NCBI GenBank assembly: GCA_023399215.1
Contig: JAEWQJ010000036.1
Location: 4,894 to 68,893, forward strand
Direction: 5' to 3'
Origin: Methanobacteriota archaeon
GTDB lineage: Archaea; Halobacteriota; Methanosarcinia; Methanosarcinales; Methanosarcinaceae
Length of the DNA: 64,000 nt
Program-made: the position numbers and the translations under genes
The notes under the pieces: generated by a model
Told to the model about the DNA's origin: nothing
Database searches by the model: none
Seen by the model: the letters and a program-made list of their open reading frames with translations, nothing else
Part shown: in pieces, positions 1 through 8,360 of the stretch
Layout: each line of letters opens with the position of its first letter
Numbering within the stretch: the stretch's first letter is position 1

Positions 1-773
1 GAGGTATCGGTTTTTGTTCTGCAGAACACAAGCCCGTAGAATTCGTCTTCAATATCGATAATCCTGCAAAGGGCTTCAAATTTGTCGCTTTCCTTGACTT
101 CGAAATAAATCTGCTCAGTGAGGCTTACATCAAGATCTTCTTTCTTAATAGCAACATGTTCATAGTTCTTCATGTGTTTCTTGATGATGCCAAGGATAGG
201 CTTTGGCATTGTAGCTGAAAAGAAAAGCATTCTCTTATCAGGCCCGGTTGCCTTTAATATTTCCTTAATATCATCAATAAAGCCCATATTGAGCATTTCA
301 TCAGCTTCGTCCAGTACGAAATACGCGATGTTCTCAAGGTTCAAGCTCTTTCGCGCAAGGTGATCGATGACTCTTCCTGGAGTTCCCACGACAATATCAA
401 CTCCGCTTTTCAGCATTCTGAGTTGCTGGGTCATGGACTGTCCCCCATAAATCGGGACAATATGCAGCTTTTTGTCTCCTTTCAGAGAGTTAAGTTCTTC
501 TGAAACCTGGATTGCTAATTCTCGAGTCGGTGTCAGGACTATCGCCTGCACCTTTCCTGATTTCTCCGGAATTTTTTCTATAATAGGGGCTCCGAAAGCC
601 GTTGTTTTCCCGGTTCCGGTCTGAGCCTGCCCTATGATATCACATTCTCCTTTCATAAAAAGCGGGATGACTTTTTCCTGAATTGGGGTTGGTTCTTCAA
701 ACCCTTTCTTTTTAAGGGCTTTTAACATACTGTCTGAAAGCCCCAATGCTTTAAATTTTGCTAATTTTTCCAT
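1..773 (-). CDS. DEAD-box RNA helicase, N-terminal part (gene runs off the window)
   Basis: Reading leftwards from an ATG at 773, the frame stays open to base 1, so about 257 N-terminal residues are visible and the C-terminus is missing. The helicase core motifs appear in order: a Q-motif region (FEEPTPIQ), Walker A AQTGTGKT, motif Ia PTRELAIQ, TPGR, motif II as VLDEADEML, and motif III SAT. This is the ATP-dependent RNA-unwinding RecA-like domain 1, and the start of domain 2 (GLVFCRTKT) is reached near the window edge. The family serves RNA remodelling, ribosome assembly and cold adaptation; which of these applies cannot be told. A GAGTGA ribosome binding site lies just before the ATG. The identity as a DEAD-box protein is secure, but the specific subfamily is not. 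Confidence 0.93.
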   Translation of the reverse strand, partial: MEKLAKFKALGLSDSMLKALKKKGFEEPTPIQEKVIPLFMKGECDIIGQAQTGTGKTTAFGAPIIEKIPEKSGKVQAIVLTPTRELAIQVSEELNSLKGDKKLHIVPIYGGQSMTQQLRMLKSGVDIVVGTPGRVIDHLARKSLNLENIAYFVLDEADEMLNMGFIDDIKEILKATGPDKRMLFFSATMPKPILGIIKKHMKNYEHVAIKKEDLDVSLTEQIYFEVKESDKFEALCRIIDIEDEFYGLVFCRTKTDT

Positions 774-1372
774 GTACTCACTCTAATATTAACATTTTTT
801 TACAGATCGCTCAATTTGCAGATCTGTTGCTTACATACTCTGCCGCATACCCGTCAGTATCCTTTGCGGAAGAGGCCATTTATTGAAACCAGTACATGAT
901 ACCAGCTAAAAACAGGTAAACACGCTGTATAAATGGTAATATTTCCCGGGAATGCGAGAAGTTGCCTAAGGACCAGGGAAATTCACAACCGAGATAAATA
1001 AAACTTATACAGCAAAAATTCGATTTTCTTGGATAAGTTCCGGACGCTTTTTTGAGTTATTCCCTGTGATACAGGCAGACGGAATTATTAAATTGAATAA
1101 TATTAGGTTAGATAACCTTTGACTTGAATAGCTACCCTGTTACCCATTCCTGTATATAACCCTTTGCAACTCCCCTAATGAGGTTCTTGATAATAAAGCT
1201 TTCTATCATCCGGAAAAGCCCCTGAGCCAGATGCCATCGATTTTCAGGAAAACCGTTTATAGGTAGCAATTACAATATAGGTATAAGCAGTGATTAATAC
1301 AGGTATAAGTAGTGATTAATACAGGTATAAGCAGTGATTATAAGACTGAGAAAATGTTCAGATGCTGCCTGT
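774..1372. other. Intergenic region with palindrome and tandem repeats
   Basis: No convincing gene. It holds a 14-base palindrome AGGTTAGATAACCT at 1105-1118 and three 22-base tandem repeats at 1279-1340 (listed separately). A TATA-like GTATAAAT lies near 925 on the plus strand with no obvious gene after it. Confidence 0.6.
1279..1340. repeat. Three tandem 22-bp repeats
   Basis: Units start at 1279, 1301 and 1323, each reading AGGTATAAGCAGTGATTA with a trailing ATAC in the first two; the middle copy has one C-to-T change. They sit directly downstream of the hypothetical gene at 1373-1816. Probably replication slippage; no function is evident. Confidence 0.85.
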
Positions 1373-1816
1373 TCAGTAATACCAGCCATGAAAACAAAGT
1401 TCATCCGTTAACATTTCTTTAAGAAGGTTCAGCCTCTCGATCGAGTTCCTGATCTGTTCGGGCTTATCCAGTACTTCTTCACACCCGGTTTCTTCCTGTA
1501 TTGTTGTGATCCTCAGAAGCTCAGCAAAATTGACACACTCGTCCAGAAAGCTGTTGAACAACTTGCGGGCTTTTACAAGGCTGTCCGAAGTCCTGAAATC
1601 GGGCTGAACAGTTTTTTCATATTCTGCTCTCTGTTTCATTTCTGAGACCAGGAAACGTGACTCAACATAATCCCTTGAATTCAGAAGATCTCCAAGGTTC
1701 TTGAGATCAGTCCCTATATGCTGAGTAAAGTAAGCAATTTCAAAAGCCCATTGTTTATCAAAATTAGTTTCCAGCCCTGTATTGGAAAAAGGAATTCTAC
1801 TCGTCAGCCAGCTCAT
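1373..1816 (-). CDS. Hypothetical protein, 147 aa, helical
   Basis: Not recognised. The 147-residue product is acidic, rich in Leu/Glu/Arg and probably all helical, with no signal peptide, membrane segment or metal-binding motif. Two cysteines (DECVNF, TGCEEV) and an aromatic C-terminus (CFHGWYY) stand out. The ATG at 1816 is preceded immediately by AGGAG, which is closer than normal, but no better in-frame start exists upstream. The composition looks like genuine coding sequence rather than a chance frame. It stands alone between the helicase gene and the ech operon, with tandem repeats at its 3' side. A four-helix bundle or DinB-like fold is possible but unsupported. Confidence 0.6.
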   Translation of the reverse strand: MSWLTSRIPFSNTGLETNFDKQWAFEIAYFTQHIGTDLKNLGDLLNSRDYVESRFLVSEMKQRAEYEKTVQPDFRTSDSLVKARKLFNSFLDECVNFAELLRITTIQEETGCEEVLDKPEQIRNSIERLNLLKEMLTDELCFHGWYY

Positions 1817-2139
1817 CTCCTGTTCATTTTGCCTTTTTTCATTATTAACATGTAAGAAGAAAGAATAAAAGCTTAACTAAATTCCCTGGCTCTATAATGT
1901 GTTTCCTGGATTTTCTTTGAAAGTACCCCACGGAGTACATATATTTTTAGAGTTGGTCCTAAGTAAACTCAGGATTCCTTTCTCAATCAACTTCTCTACT
2001 GCTTTTTCATTCTCTACTCCTTTTTCCAGAAAAAGCTTTCTTTTTTCTCTTTCGTATCATTTTTTAACAAGTTTGGGGCTGCATTTCATTCTCCAAATTT
2101 TTAGGTTCTGGCACGGAGAATATATTTTACTACTGTAAT

Positions 2140-2170
2140 ATTGATTTTTTCTTAAAAAGCAAAAATCAAT
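2140..2170 (-). terminator. Second hairpin after ech operon
   Basis: Perfect 10-base inverted repeat, ATTGATTTTT and AAAAATCAAT, around an 11-base loop. It lies about 200 bases past the echF stop and could act as a backup terminator or RNA-stability element. AT-only stems are weak, hence modest confidence. Confidence 0.4.
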
Positions 2171-2239
2171 AGAGAAAAATTGGAAATCGAGAGAAAAACA
2201 GAAATCAAGAAAAAATATCTTTTCTGCCTGTGGTTTTTG

Positions 2240-2262
2240 GGGAATCCTATTCAAGGATTCCC
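2240..2262 (-). terminator. Candidate terminator hairpin of the ech operon
   Basis: Perfect 9-base inverted repeat GGGAATCCT / AGGATTCCC with a 5-base loop, about 108 bases downstream of the echF stop codon. It is the most stable stem in this gap. Archaeal termination mainly uses U-rich tracts, so it may instead protect the mRNA 3' end. Confidence 0.5.
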
Positions 2263-2369
2263 TTAAATGCCATATTTAGACCGGAGATTATTCAATATTG
2301 TTTTTCAGGTATAATATTTTAAAAATTAAAAAGCAGTATCAAAAAAGAATTAATTTAAAAATTAAATTC

Positions 2370-2738
2370 TTATTTTGAAGGTGCTGCTTTTGGAGCTTTT
2401 GGCTTGTCTACTATTGGAACCGCTATCTTAATAAATTCCTTAGCACCAGTCTTTGCTCTTTCGTTAGAGATTGATAGACAATCTTTTGGGCAGCCGTTAA
2501 CGCATTCAGTGCACATAATGCATCTAAATACATTGAGTTCCCATGTTTTATTGGCCTTAGTAACTGTTATTGCATCAGGTGGACATTTCTTTTGACATAG
2601 TCCGCAAAGAATACAGTTCTCAGGGTTAAAAGCAATTCTTCCTTTGAACTCCTTAAAAGGTGGCCTCACCTCGAAGGGGTAAAGTCTGGTAGCAGGTTTA
2701 CGAGATACGTTTGCTAGTACAAGGTTTAACATGCCCAT
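2370..2738 (-). CDS. echF: Ech hydrogenase subunit F (ferredoxin-like)
   Basis: Polyferredoxin-type subunit with two [4Fe-4S] motifs, CILCGLCQKKC and CIMCTECVNGC, matching the NuoI-like subunit of the energy-converting hydrogenase Ech. It passes electrons between ferredoxin and the EchC cluster on the cytoplasmic face of the complex. I choose the ATG at 2738 (122 aa) because GGTGAT lies 4 bases upstream of it; a longer GTG start at 2747 would bury that ribosome binding site inside the gene. It is the last gene of the operon, 17 bases after echE, and is followed by two hairpins. The tail is Lys/Pro/Ala-rich (DKPKAPKAAPSK). Confidence 0.95.
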   Translation of the reverse strand: MGMLNLVLANVSRKPATRLYPFEVRPPFKEFKGRIAFNPENCILCGLCQKKCPPDAITVTKANKTWELNVFRCIMCTECVNGCPKDCLSISNERAKTGAKEFIKIAVPIVDKPKAPKAAPSK

Positions 2739-2755
2739 TAATATCACCCTTCTTT

Positions 2756-3832
2756 TTATCTTTCAGTGCAGCTAACGCAGGGATCTATAGTAAGTACAAC
2801 TATAGGTACATCAGCGAGTTTGACGCCTGGTAACATCAGTAACAGTGAAGGTATGTTTGCAAAGGTAGGTGTCCTTACTTTAAGTCTTTCCAGGTTTTTG
2901 GTACCATTACCTTTCACATAGTATACAACTTCACCTCTGGGCTGCTCTGTTCTCATAATCGCTTCTCCAGTAGGGAAGCCTTTAACACGTGTTGCAATCT
3001 CACCATCAGGCATCTTGGAGATTGCATTTCTTATAATAGTGATAGAATTGTATAGCTCAGCGATTCTTACTTTAGTTCTGGCGTAACAATCTCCATCCTT
3101 TTCAACAGCCGTCTTAAAACCGAGATCCTTATAGATATCCCAATCTGATGTCTCCCGCACGTCGATAGCGTTCCCACTTCCTCTAAGTGTAGGGCCAGCT
3201 GTTCCAGCTTCGTATGCGACTTGCTTTGACATTGTGGCTAATCCCACAAGTCTTTGCTTAACCGTGTAATTGTTTACGAACACTTTTTCAATATTTTTGA
3301 TTTCAGGTTCCAGCGAATCACACATTTTCAAAAGCATATCAATATGCTCTTTATCCAGATCTCTGGTAACTCCTCCGACTTTGGATATTGAATGTATGAC
3401 TCTGTTTCCGCAGATTCTTTCCGCTACATCCAGTACTTCCTCTCTATACTTCCAGCATTCGTAAAAGAGGCTTTCAAACCCAAAACCATCAGCAAAAAGA
3501 CCAAGCCAGAGTAGGTGACTGTGAAGTCTGTTAAGTTCACCAACTATTACTCTTATATACTGCGCTCTTTCGGGGATTTCGGTATCAAATAGTTTTTCGA
3601 CTGCCCGTGTATAAGTTATACCATGCAGAGCACTGCATATTCCGCATATTCTCTCACAAATATACGTGGTTTGATTATAGTCTTTCGTGTCTATGAATTT
3701 CTCAAGTCCTCTATGAACGTAGCCCAGTGAGGGAAGTACTCCAACAACAACATCGTTGTCAATTTCGAGTTTTAACGAAACTGGTTCGGGTAAAACGGGA
3801 TGTTGAGGACCAAAAGGTATTATGGTTGTCAT
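2756..3832 (-). CDS. echE: Ech hydrogenase large subunit, NiFe active site
   Basis: A 358-residue group 4 [NiFe]-hydrogenase large subunit. The N-terminal nickel ligand motif RICGICSALH is at residues 61-70 (C63, C66), and the C-terminal motif DPCVSCTER ends the protein (C352, C355). Because the chain stops at this Arg, there is no C-terminal extension to be cleaved by a maturation protease, a known Ech trait. It carries the H2/H+ chemistry of the ferredoxin:H2 reaction coupled to ion movement. A GAGGAG ribosome binding site precedes the ATG at 3832. It lies between echD (22 bases upstream) and echF. Confidence 0.97.
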   Translation of the reverse strand: MTTIIPFGPQHPVLPEPVSLKLEIDNDVVVGVLPSLGYVHRGLEKFIDTKDYNQTTYICERICGICSALHGITYTRAVEKLFDTEIPERAQYIRVIVGELNRLHSHLLWLGLFADGFGFESLFYECWKYREEVLDVAERICGNRVIHSISKVGGVTRDLDKEHIDMLLKMCDSLEPEIKNIEKVFVNNYTVKQRLVGLATMSKQVAYEAGTAGPTLRGSGNAIDVRETSDWDIYKDLGFKTAVEKDGDCYARTKVRIAELYNSITIIRNAISKMPDGEIATRVKGFPTGEAIMRTEQPRGEVVYYVKGNGTKNLERLKVRTPTFANIPSLLLMLPGVKLADVPIVVLTIDPCVSCTER

Positions 3833-3854
3833 GTGATTCTCCTCTCAAACTGCT

Positions 3855-4208
3855 TTAAGCCAAGGGAGTTTTTGGACTGTTCGGCGTTAAGTAAAGGTGG
3901 CCTTTGTAGTCGATTGCTAAACCTTCGAAGGTCAATCCGAAAAGATCCTGGTACTCGTTCTCGATCAAAAGTGCACATAGGTAAATGCCTGACATGCTCT
4001 TGGGTTTCTCACCAGGTTTCACAAAGTATCTTAGATTCTTTAATTTGTTATCTTTCTCAAAGATATATATCAATTCATGACCTTCGTTAGCTTTCAGGCA
4101 TATCATAGTAGAATATCGATAGCCACCGCTCTTTAAACCTTCAACAGTTTTTAGTAGTTCACCACTGCTTTTTATTTCTGTTATATCTTGAATCACATTA
4201 TCAAGCAT
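3855..4208 (-). CDS. echD: Ech hydrogenase subunit D (NuoC-like)
   Basis: A 117-residue subunit related to the 30-kDa NuoC subunit of complex I, recognised mainly by position between echC and echE and by the C-terminal DLFGLTFEGL stretch typical of NuoC/EchD proteins. It has no cofactor motif and probably structures the peripheral arm of the hydrogenase. Its ATG at 4208 lies inside the end of echC, overlapping by 8 bases, so the two are likely translationally coupled. Confidence 0.92.
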   Translation of the reverse strand: MLDNVIQDITEIKSSGELLKTVEGLKSGGYRYSTMICLKANEGHELIYIFEKDNKLKNLRYFVKPGEKPKSMSGIYLCALLIENEYQDLFGLTFEGLAIDYKGHLYLTPNSPKTPLA

Positions 4209-4671
4209 TTGATGGCACCTCGTTTCCTTTCAATTTTACTTCTTTTCCTTTGATGTTCCCTTTCTTCTTGTCTTCAAGTATTGAAAGTGCTGCTACTACG
4301 CCATCAAGTATGGCTTCAGGTCTTGGGCAGCATCCGGGAACATATGCATCTACGGGTATGACCTGGTCTACTCCGCCTACTACATTATAGCAGTCGTGGA
4401 ATATCCCGCCTGTAGATGCACAGGCGCCCACAGCTAGAACAACTTTTGGATCAGGAATCTGGTTATAAAGGTTTTTAAGCACATTTACATTTTTGTAATT
4501 CACTGAACCTGTGACCACCATTATATCAGCTTGTTTGGGAGTACCAATGTTTAAAACACCAAATCTTTCAGCATCATATAGAGGAGTAAGACAGGCCACT
4601 ACTTCAATATCACAGCCGTTGCAACTGTTACAGTTAACATGTATGATCCATGGGGATTTTGCCAAACTCAT
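4201..4671 (-). CDS. echC: Ech hydrogenase small subunit
   Basis: A 156-residue NuoB-like small subunit holding the proximal [4Fe-4S] cluster. Visible ligand motifs are CNSCNGCDIE near residue 14, VGACAS mid-chain and PGCCPRPE later, the usual spacing for this family. It hands electrons to the NiFe site of EchE. The C-terminus is Lys-rich. The 8-base overlap with echD and a 13-base gap from echB place it firmly in the operon. Confidence 0.96.
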   Translation of the reverse strand: MSLAKSPWIIHVNCNSCNGCDIEVVACLTPLYDAERFGVLNIGTPKQADIMVVTGSVNYKNVNVLKNLYNQIPDPKVVLAVGACASTGGIFHDCYNVVGGVDQVIPVDAYVPGCCPRPEAILDGVVAALSILEDKKKGNIKGKEVKLKGNEVPSNA

Positions 4672-4684
4672 AAGTGTCCCTCTT

Positions 4685-5548
4685 TTAAACTAATTTGACT
4701 CCGCTAACGTACAGGAATGCTATGTTCACAACCGAAATTACTAGCAGGACTGTCCAGCTCAGTTTGAGCATCCACTGCCAGTACACTCTTGCAGTAATGT
4801 TGTCTATAACAATTACAAGCAAGTAAGCAATGATACCTATAAGCACACCTATTACTGGGGTTGATGCCCAGAATAAGAATATGAGTCCAGTTAAGAACAC
4901 GTATTCATAAAAGTGTGCGAGCTCAATGGTGGCAAACCCTGGCCCTCCATATTCGGTCGTCATACCTTTAACCAGCTCCTGGTGACCATGGTGAGAGGTT
5001 GAGTAGTCAAAGGGTGATTTTTTCAATTTAATATTCAGAACAACTATCATTGCTATGAATATGAGAGGCGTATACATTAGCAGAGGGGATTGTGCATCTA
5101 ACAGCGCAGATAGTTTGAAAGTGCCGGTAAGCAAGTAGATTGCAAGGGCATATAATATTAAAACTGGTTCATAGGACAGTATAGCCATTATTTCCCTTGA
5201 ACTTCCTACTCTAGCGTATGGAGAACCAGTGCTCATTCCTCCTACAATTAGAGCTACCGAAGCTACTGTGTAGACGAATATTATCATCAAGAAGTCTTGT
5301 TTGAAAACTAACATCAAAAGGCTCAAAATGATAAAGACGAGGTACACTATTACGTAAAAGTTTTGAGATGGATTTACAACTATGTTGTCTTTGCTGAAGA
5401 GCTTCTTAACATCATAGTATGGCTGCAAAAGAGGAGGACCTACTCTACCCTGCAATCTTGCAGTGATTTTCCTGTCTATTCCTGAGGCTATACAGCCGAT
5501 GATAGGAGCACCAATTAAGACAAGAATAATTGTTAGAATGTCGTTCAT
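4685..5548 (-). CDS. echB: Ech hydrogenase membrane subunit B (NuoH-like)
   Basis: A 287-residue integral membrane protein with about eight hydrophobic segments, homologous to NuoH/HycD. The conserved loop RLQGRVGPPLLQPYYDVKKL near the N-terminus and SPFDYSTSHHGHQELVKG in the middle are typical of the subunit that joins the membrane arm to the peripheral arm. The ATG at 5548 overlaps the echA stop by four bases (ATGA), indicating coupled translation. It is expected to help transmit redox energy to ion translocation. Confidence 0.96.
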   Translation of the reverse strand: MNDILTIILVLIGAPIIGCIASGIDRKITARLQGRVGPPLLQPYYDVKKLFSKDNIVVNPSQNFYVIVYLVFIILSLLMLVFKQDFLMIIFVYTVASVALIVGGMSTGSPYARVGSSREIMAILSYEPVLILYALAIYLLTGTFKLSALLDAQSPLLMYTPLIFIAMIVVLNIKLKKSPFDYSTSHHGHQELVKGMTTEYGGPGFATIELAHFYEYVFLTGLIFLFWASTPVIGVLIGIIAYLLVIVIDNITARVYWQWMLKLSWTVLLVISVVNIAFLYVSGVKLV

Positions 5549-7464
5549 AATCCGACTCCTCCTGCTAATGCAATTACGATCAGAATTATGGAAATTGCAT
5601 ATCCAAATGTTGTAAGTTTACTTTCTCCAAAGATATTCTGGAGATAGATGTTGGAAACGCTACTTTTTTCGTAGCCGCAAAGTCCATTTCTGAACATTAA
5701 TCTGTCCTTTTCAAGGTTGTTTTCCCCACACATATAGTAGCTAGCTATACGAGGAGTAAACATGTTTTTGGTAGCAAGATATATCAGAATAGCCAGAGCA
5801 AGCACTACAAATATTACTGCATAAGTAAAGGCCCCTATTTCAGAGGTAAATTGTCCAACTGGCCCTGTAACGTTAGGAGCATTTCCGAGTAGAATTGTGA
5901 CCTGAGGTCCGATGAAGTAGTTGTATATTGAAAATATAAAGATACTTGTACCTATAATGGATAATGCAAGAATCGATAGTGGGAAATATGTTTCCAGTTT
6001 TTTATGGGGAACTGCATTTTTATCCATGCTGGATGATAAGATTGTTCCAAGCCATTTAGAGTAATAAACTGTGGTGAGTGCACTTCCAAGTACTAGGAAT
6101 ATTATCACAACAGGGTTGTTTGAAGCAGCTTCCATTGATACCCATTTTGTGAGCAATACTCCGAAAGGAGGTAATAGCATGGATATCATTCCCAGAGCTG
6201 CAATGGAGGTGAGAAGAGGAGCCTTCTTTATTAATCCTGACATGTCCTCTATATCTCTGCTTCCTATGGTGTGCTCAATTTCACCTGTGCACAGGAATAA
6301 GAGACCTTTTGATATAGCATGGAACAGAATAAGCATCATCGAAGCAGCTACAGCCAGAGGTGTGCCAATCCCAGCGCTTGCGATAATTAATCCTAGATTT
6401 GCAATAGTTGAATAAGCAAGCACTCTTTTAGCGTTTCTTTGAGATAAGGCTAAAGCTGAGCAAATAACGAAAGTAAAGCTACCATAAATTGCAATAGCTG
6501 TTCCAAGGGAGGTATTAGCATAAGCTGGTACAAGCTTGACAACTAAAAACACACCGGCATTTACCATCGTGCTTGAGTGCAGTAAAGCAGAAACAGGGGT
6601 AGGAGCTACCATTGCACCTAAGAGCCAGCTATGGAAGGGCATCTGAGCAGATTTCGCAAAGCCTCCAATACAGAGTAAAGCAACAGGAAGGGCTAAAGCG
6701 GCCAGTGCTACTGCATCAGTTCCAGCGTAAGTTGCAATCCCAGTAAGGGAACTTATATCATATTTAGTTGCAAGCAGAATTATGCCTATAGACATAGCAA
6801 CTCCGCCGACCAGGTTTAAGGCCAGAGCCCTGAAACCGTTGTTTATTCCTTCTTCATCCATGTTATATGAGATCAACACGAATGAACACAGAGTTGTTAG
6901 TTCCCAGAAAAGATACAGCCATCCTAGTGTGTCAGACATTACCAGACCATTCATGGCTGCCAGGAAGAAGCTCATTGTAAAGTAAAATATCCTTTGTCTG
7001 TTAAGATGTCTGTGCTCCTCATACTGATCCATGTACCCAGTTGCGAATAAAATAATCGCAGTACCGACTATATTCACAATTAATATCATGAGCTGAGACA
7101 GTTGATCAATATTAAAAGAAGCACTTTCAGCACCTGGAACGTTGGCATAAGTGTAAGCAAATAAGGCTGCTGAAATTATTCCAAGTCCAAGTGTAGGCCA
7201 GTTTTTATATTTTGCTGACACAGCAAGAATATATAGTATTACCAGTATTTCGAGTACAAGGACAATGTTTTCAAACATTGCGAAATTTGGTCCCTCAACC
7301 GGAACTACTCCAGTACCGCCTAATACTAAACTAACTGATAAAGCTACTCCAATTATGAAAAAAGCCCAAGCCAAGTACTTATATAGCGATTTGGGAAGGG
7401 CTACAAATAATAACGAAAACAGTAGGGGTACTATAATTAATAGCATAACGGTGTTTTCTATCAT
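5545..7464 (-). CDS. echA: Ech hydrogenase ion-translocating membrane subunit A (NuoL-like)
   Basis: A 639-residue antiporter-like membrane protein, the NuoL/HyfB-type ion-translocating subunit. Many hydrophobic helices are present. The core SFFLAAMNGLVMSDTLGWLY, the Glu in LFWELTTLCSF, and SAQMPFHSWLLGAMVAPTPV with HSSTMVNAGVF are classical proton_antipo_M motifs. It is the first gene of echABCDEF. The ATG at 7464 has GGAGGAT about ten bases upstream, and the 12 bases around that site are duplicated 16 bases further up (separate entry). Expression probably starts far upstream in the repeat-rich region at 7.7-8.2 kb. Confidence 0.96.
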   Translation of the reverse strand: MIENTVMLLIIVPLLFSLLFVALPKSLYKYLAWAFFIIGVALSVSLVLGGTGVVPVEGPNFAMFENIVLVLEILVILYILAVSAKYKNWPTLGLGIISAALFAYTYANVPGAESASFNIDQLSQLMILIVNIVGTAIILFATGYMDQYEEHRHLNRQRIFYFTMSFFLAAMNGLVMSDTLGWLYLFWELTTLCSFVLISYNMDEEGINNGFRALALNLVGGVAMSIGIILLATKYDISSLTGIATYAGTDAVALAALALPVALLCIGGFAKSAQMPFHSWLLGAMVAPTPVSALLHSSTMVNAGVFLVVKLVPAYANTSLGTAIAIYGSFTFVICSALALSQRNAKRVLAYSTIANLGLIIASAGIGTPLAVAASMMLILFHAISKGLLFLCTGEIEHTIGSRDIEDMSGLIKKAPLLTSIAALGMISMLLPPFGVLLTKWVSMEAASNNPVVIIFLVLGSALTTVYYSKWLGTILSSSMDKNAVPHKKLETYFPLSILALSIIGTSIFIFSIYNYFIGPQVTILLGNAPNVTGPVGQFTSEIGAFTYAVIFVVLALAILIYLATKNMFTPRIASYYMCGENNLEKDRLMFRNGLCGYEKSSVSNIYLQNIFGESKLTTFGYAISIILIVIALAGGVGL

Positions 7465-7471
7465 ACAGCGT

Positions 7472-7499
7472 ATCCTCCGATCTATTAATCCTCCGATCT
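7472..7499 (-). promoter_or_regulatory. Duplicated ribosome binding site before echA
   Basis: The 12-base sequence AGATCGGAGGAT (minus strand) occurs twice, at 7488-7499 and 7472-7483, 16 bases apart. Only the copy nearer echA is at normal Shine-Dalgarno distance. The other may be a standby ribosome site or a small slippage duplication. Confidence 0.6.
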
Positions 7500-7520
7500 G
7501 TTATTCTCTACTTATAATGC

Positions 7521-7635
7521 TGGAACTTATGCAGCTGAAAAATAGAATCCAATATTTAGGACGTTTTTATGACCTATTTTCTATATACTCGAATGACTTA
7601 ATATATTGATTTCCCAGCTCAACTGCGCAATTCCT
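7521..7635. mobile_element. Decayed MITE-like element related to the one at 18.6 kb
   Basis: The right end TCAACTGCGCAATTCCT (7619-7635) differs at only two positions from the right terminal repeat of the element at 18590-18706. The left end GGAACTTATGCAGCTGA resembles the left repeat with an indel. The length (115 against 117 bases) and part of the interior also align by eye. Clear target duplications are gone. Confidence 0.45.
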
Positions 7636-7758
7636 GAGTATATAAGAATATGGACTAATATTCCACAAATATTATAGTATTCTTATATCAAAATTACAAG
7701 AAATAATAATATGTGAATAATGTCGATATAAATTCGACATGTTGCCAATTCTTATTAT

Positions 7759-8143
7759 AACAAAGGCATATTTAAAGATAGTGATTTTCTTTTTACTTTT
7801 ATATTACTAACGAGAATAATGGACAGAATAGCCCCCAAATATTGTTTTTCTTCTTGTTTACATCCTCGTTATAAATATTACTTAGTGTCAATAGATATTA
7901 CCAAATATTCCAGTACTACTTAAGTAGTATAAATTAGCATGAACAAAGCTATATTTAAACATACTGATTTTAATTTACTTTTGTATTGCTCCTGAGACTC
8001 ATTTCTTGAATAACATGTGAAAATCACAGTTTTAAATTAAAACCTCAAAATAAACGACAAATAATAATATCAAATTATTACAATAATTTATATAACAAGG
8101 TGATATTTAAAGAAAGTGATTTTAACTTTATATTTATATTAAT
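7759..8143 (-). promoter_or_regulatory. Three diverged copies of a TATA-bearing motif upstream of ech
   Basis: Copies of about 50 bases start at 7759, 7942 and 8094. On the plus strand all share AACAA(A/G)G followed by ATATTTAAA and then TGATTTT and a T-rich tail. On the minus strand each contains TTTAAATAT, a good archaeal TATA box. Each copy is preceded by a perfect palindrome. I infer alternative or stacked promoters for ech; this is not proven. Confidence 0.45.
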
Positions 8144-8360
8144 CTTGATATTTCTAGTATATTAATTTTCTTATATTTTTTATAATAAGTACAGTATGTT
8201 TTTTTAAATGAATTTCATTCTATACGGAAAGAGATAATTGAACTGTAATACAGGGACAATTATACTATGAATATATAGACGAACTTGACAGCTTATTTCA
8301 AAAATGTTTCTATTTAACTAATAAAGTAAAAAGATAGGAAGAAAGGAGCCTATATACTGA

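Larger units (their letters stand above)
1817..2369. other. Intergenic region downstream of ech
   Basis: AT-rich with only short chance frames. Two strong hairpins (2140-2170 and 2240-2262) lie downstream of the ech operon and are listed separately. Confidence 0.6.
7465..8360. other. Long AT-rich ech upstream region
   Basis: No gene over 896 bases. It contains a decayed MITE-like copy (7521-7635), three diverged copies of a 50-base promoter-like motif (from 7759, 7942 and 8094), and perfect palindromes: ATGTCGA-N7-TCGACAT at 7720-7740, a 16-base palindrome TACTACTTAAGTAGTA at 7914-7929, and AAATTATT-N2-AATAATTT at 8072-8089. It probably supplies multiple promoters and a long leader for ech. 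Confidence 0.65.

Noticed and set aside
2057..2254. 65-codon frame downstream of ech
   Set aside because: Phe/Lys-rich chance frame running through the hairpin arms, no ribosome binding site.
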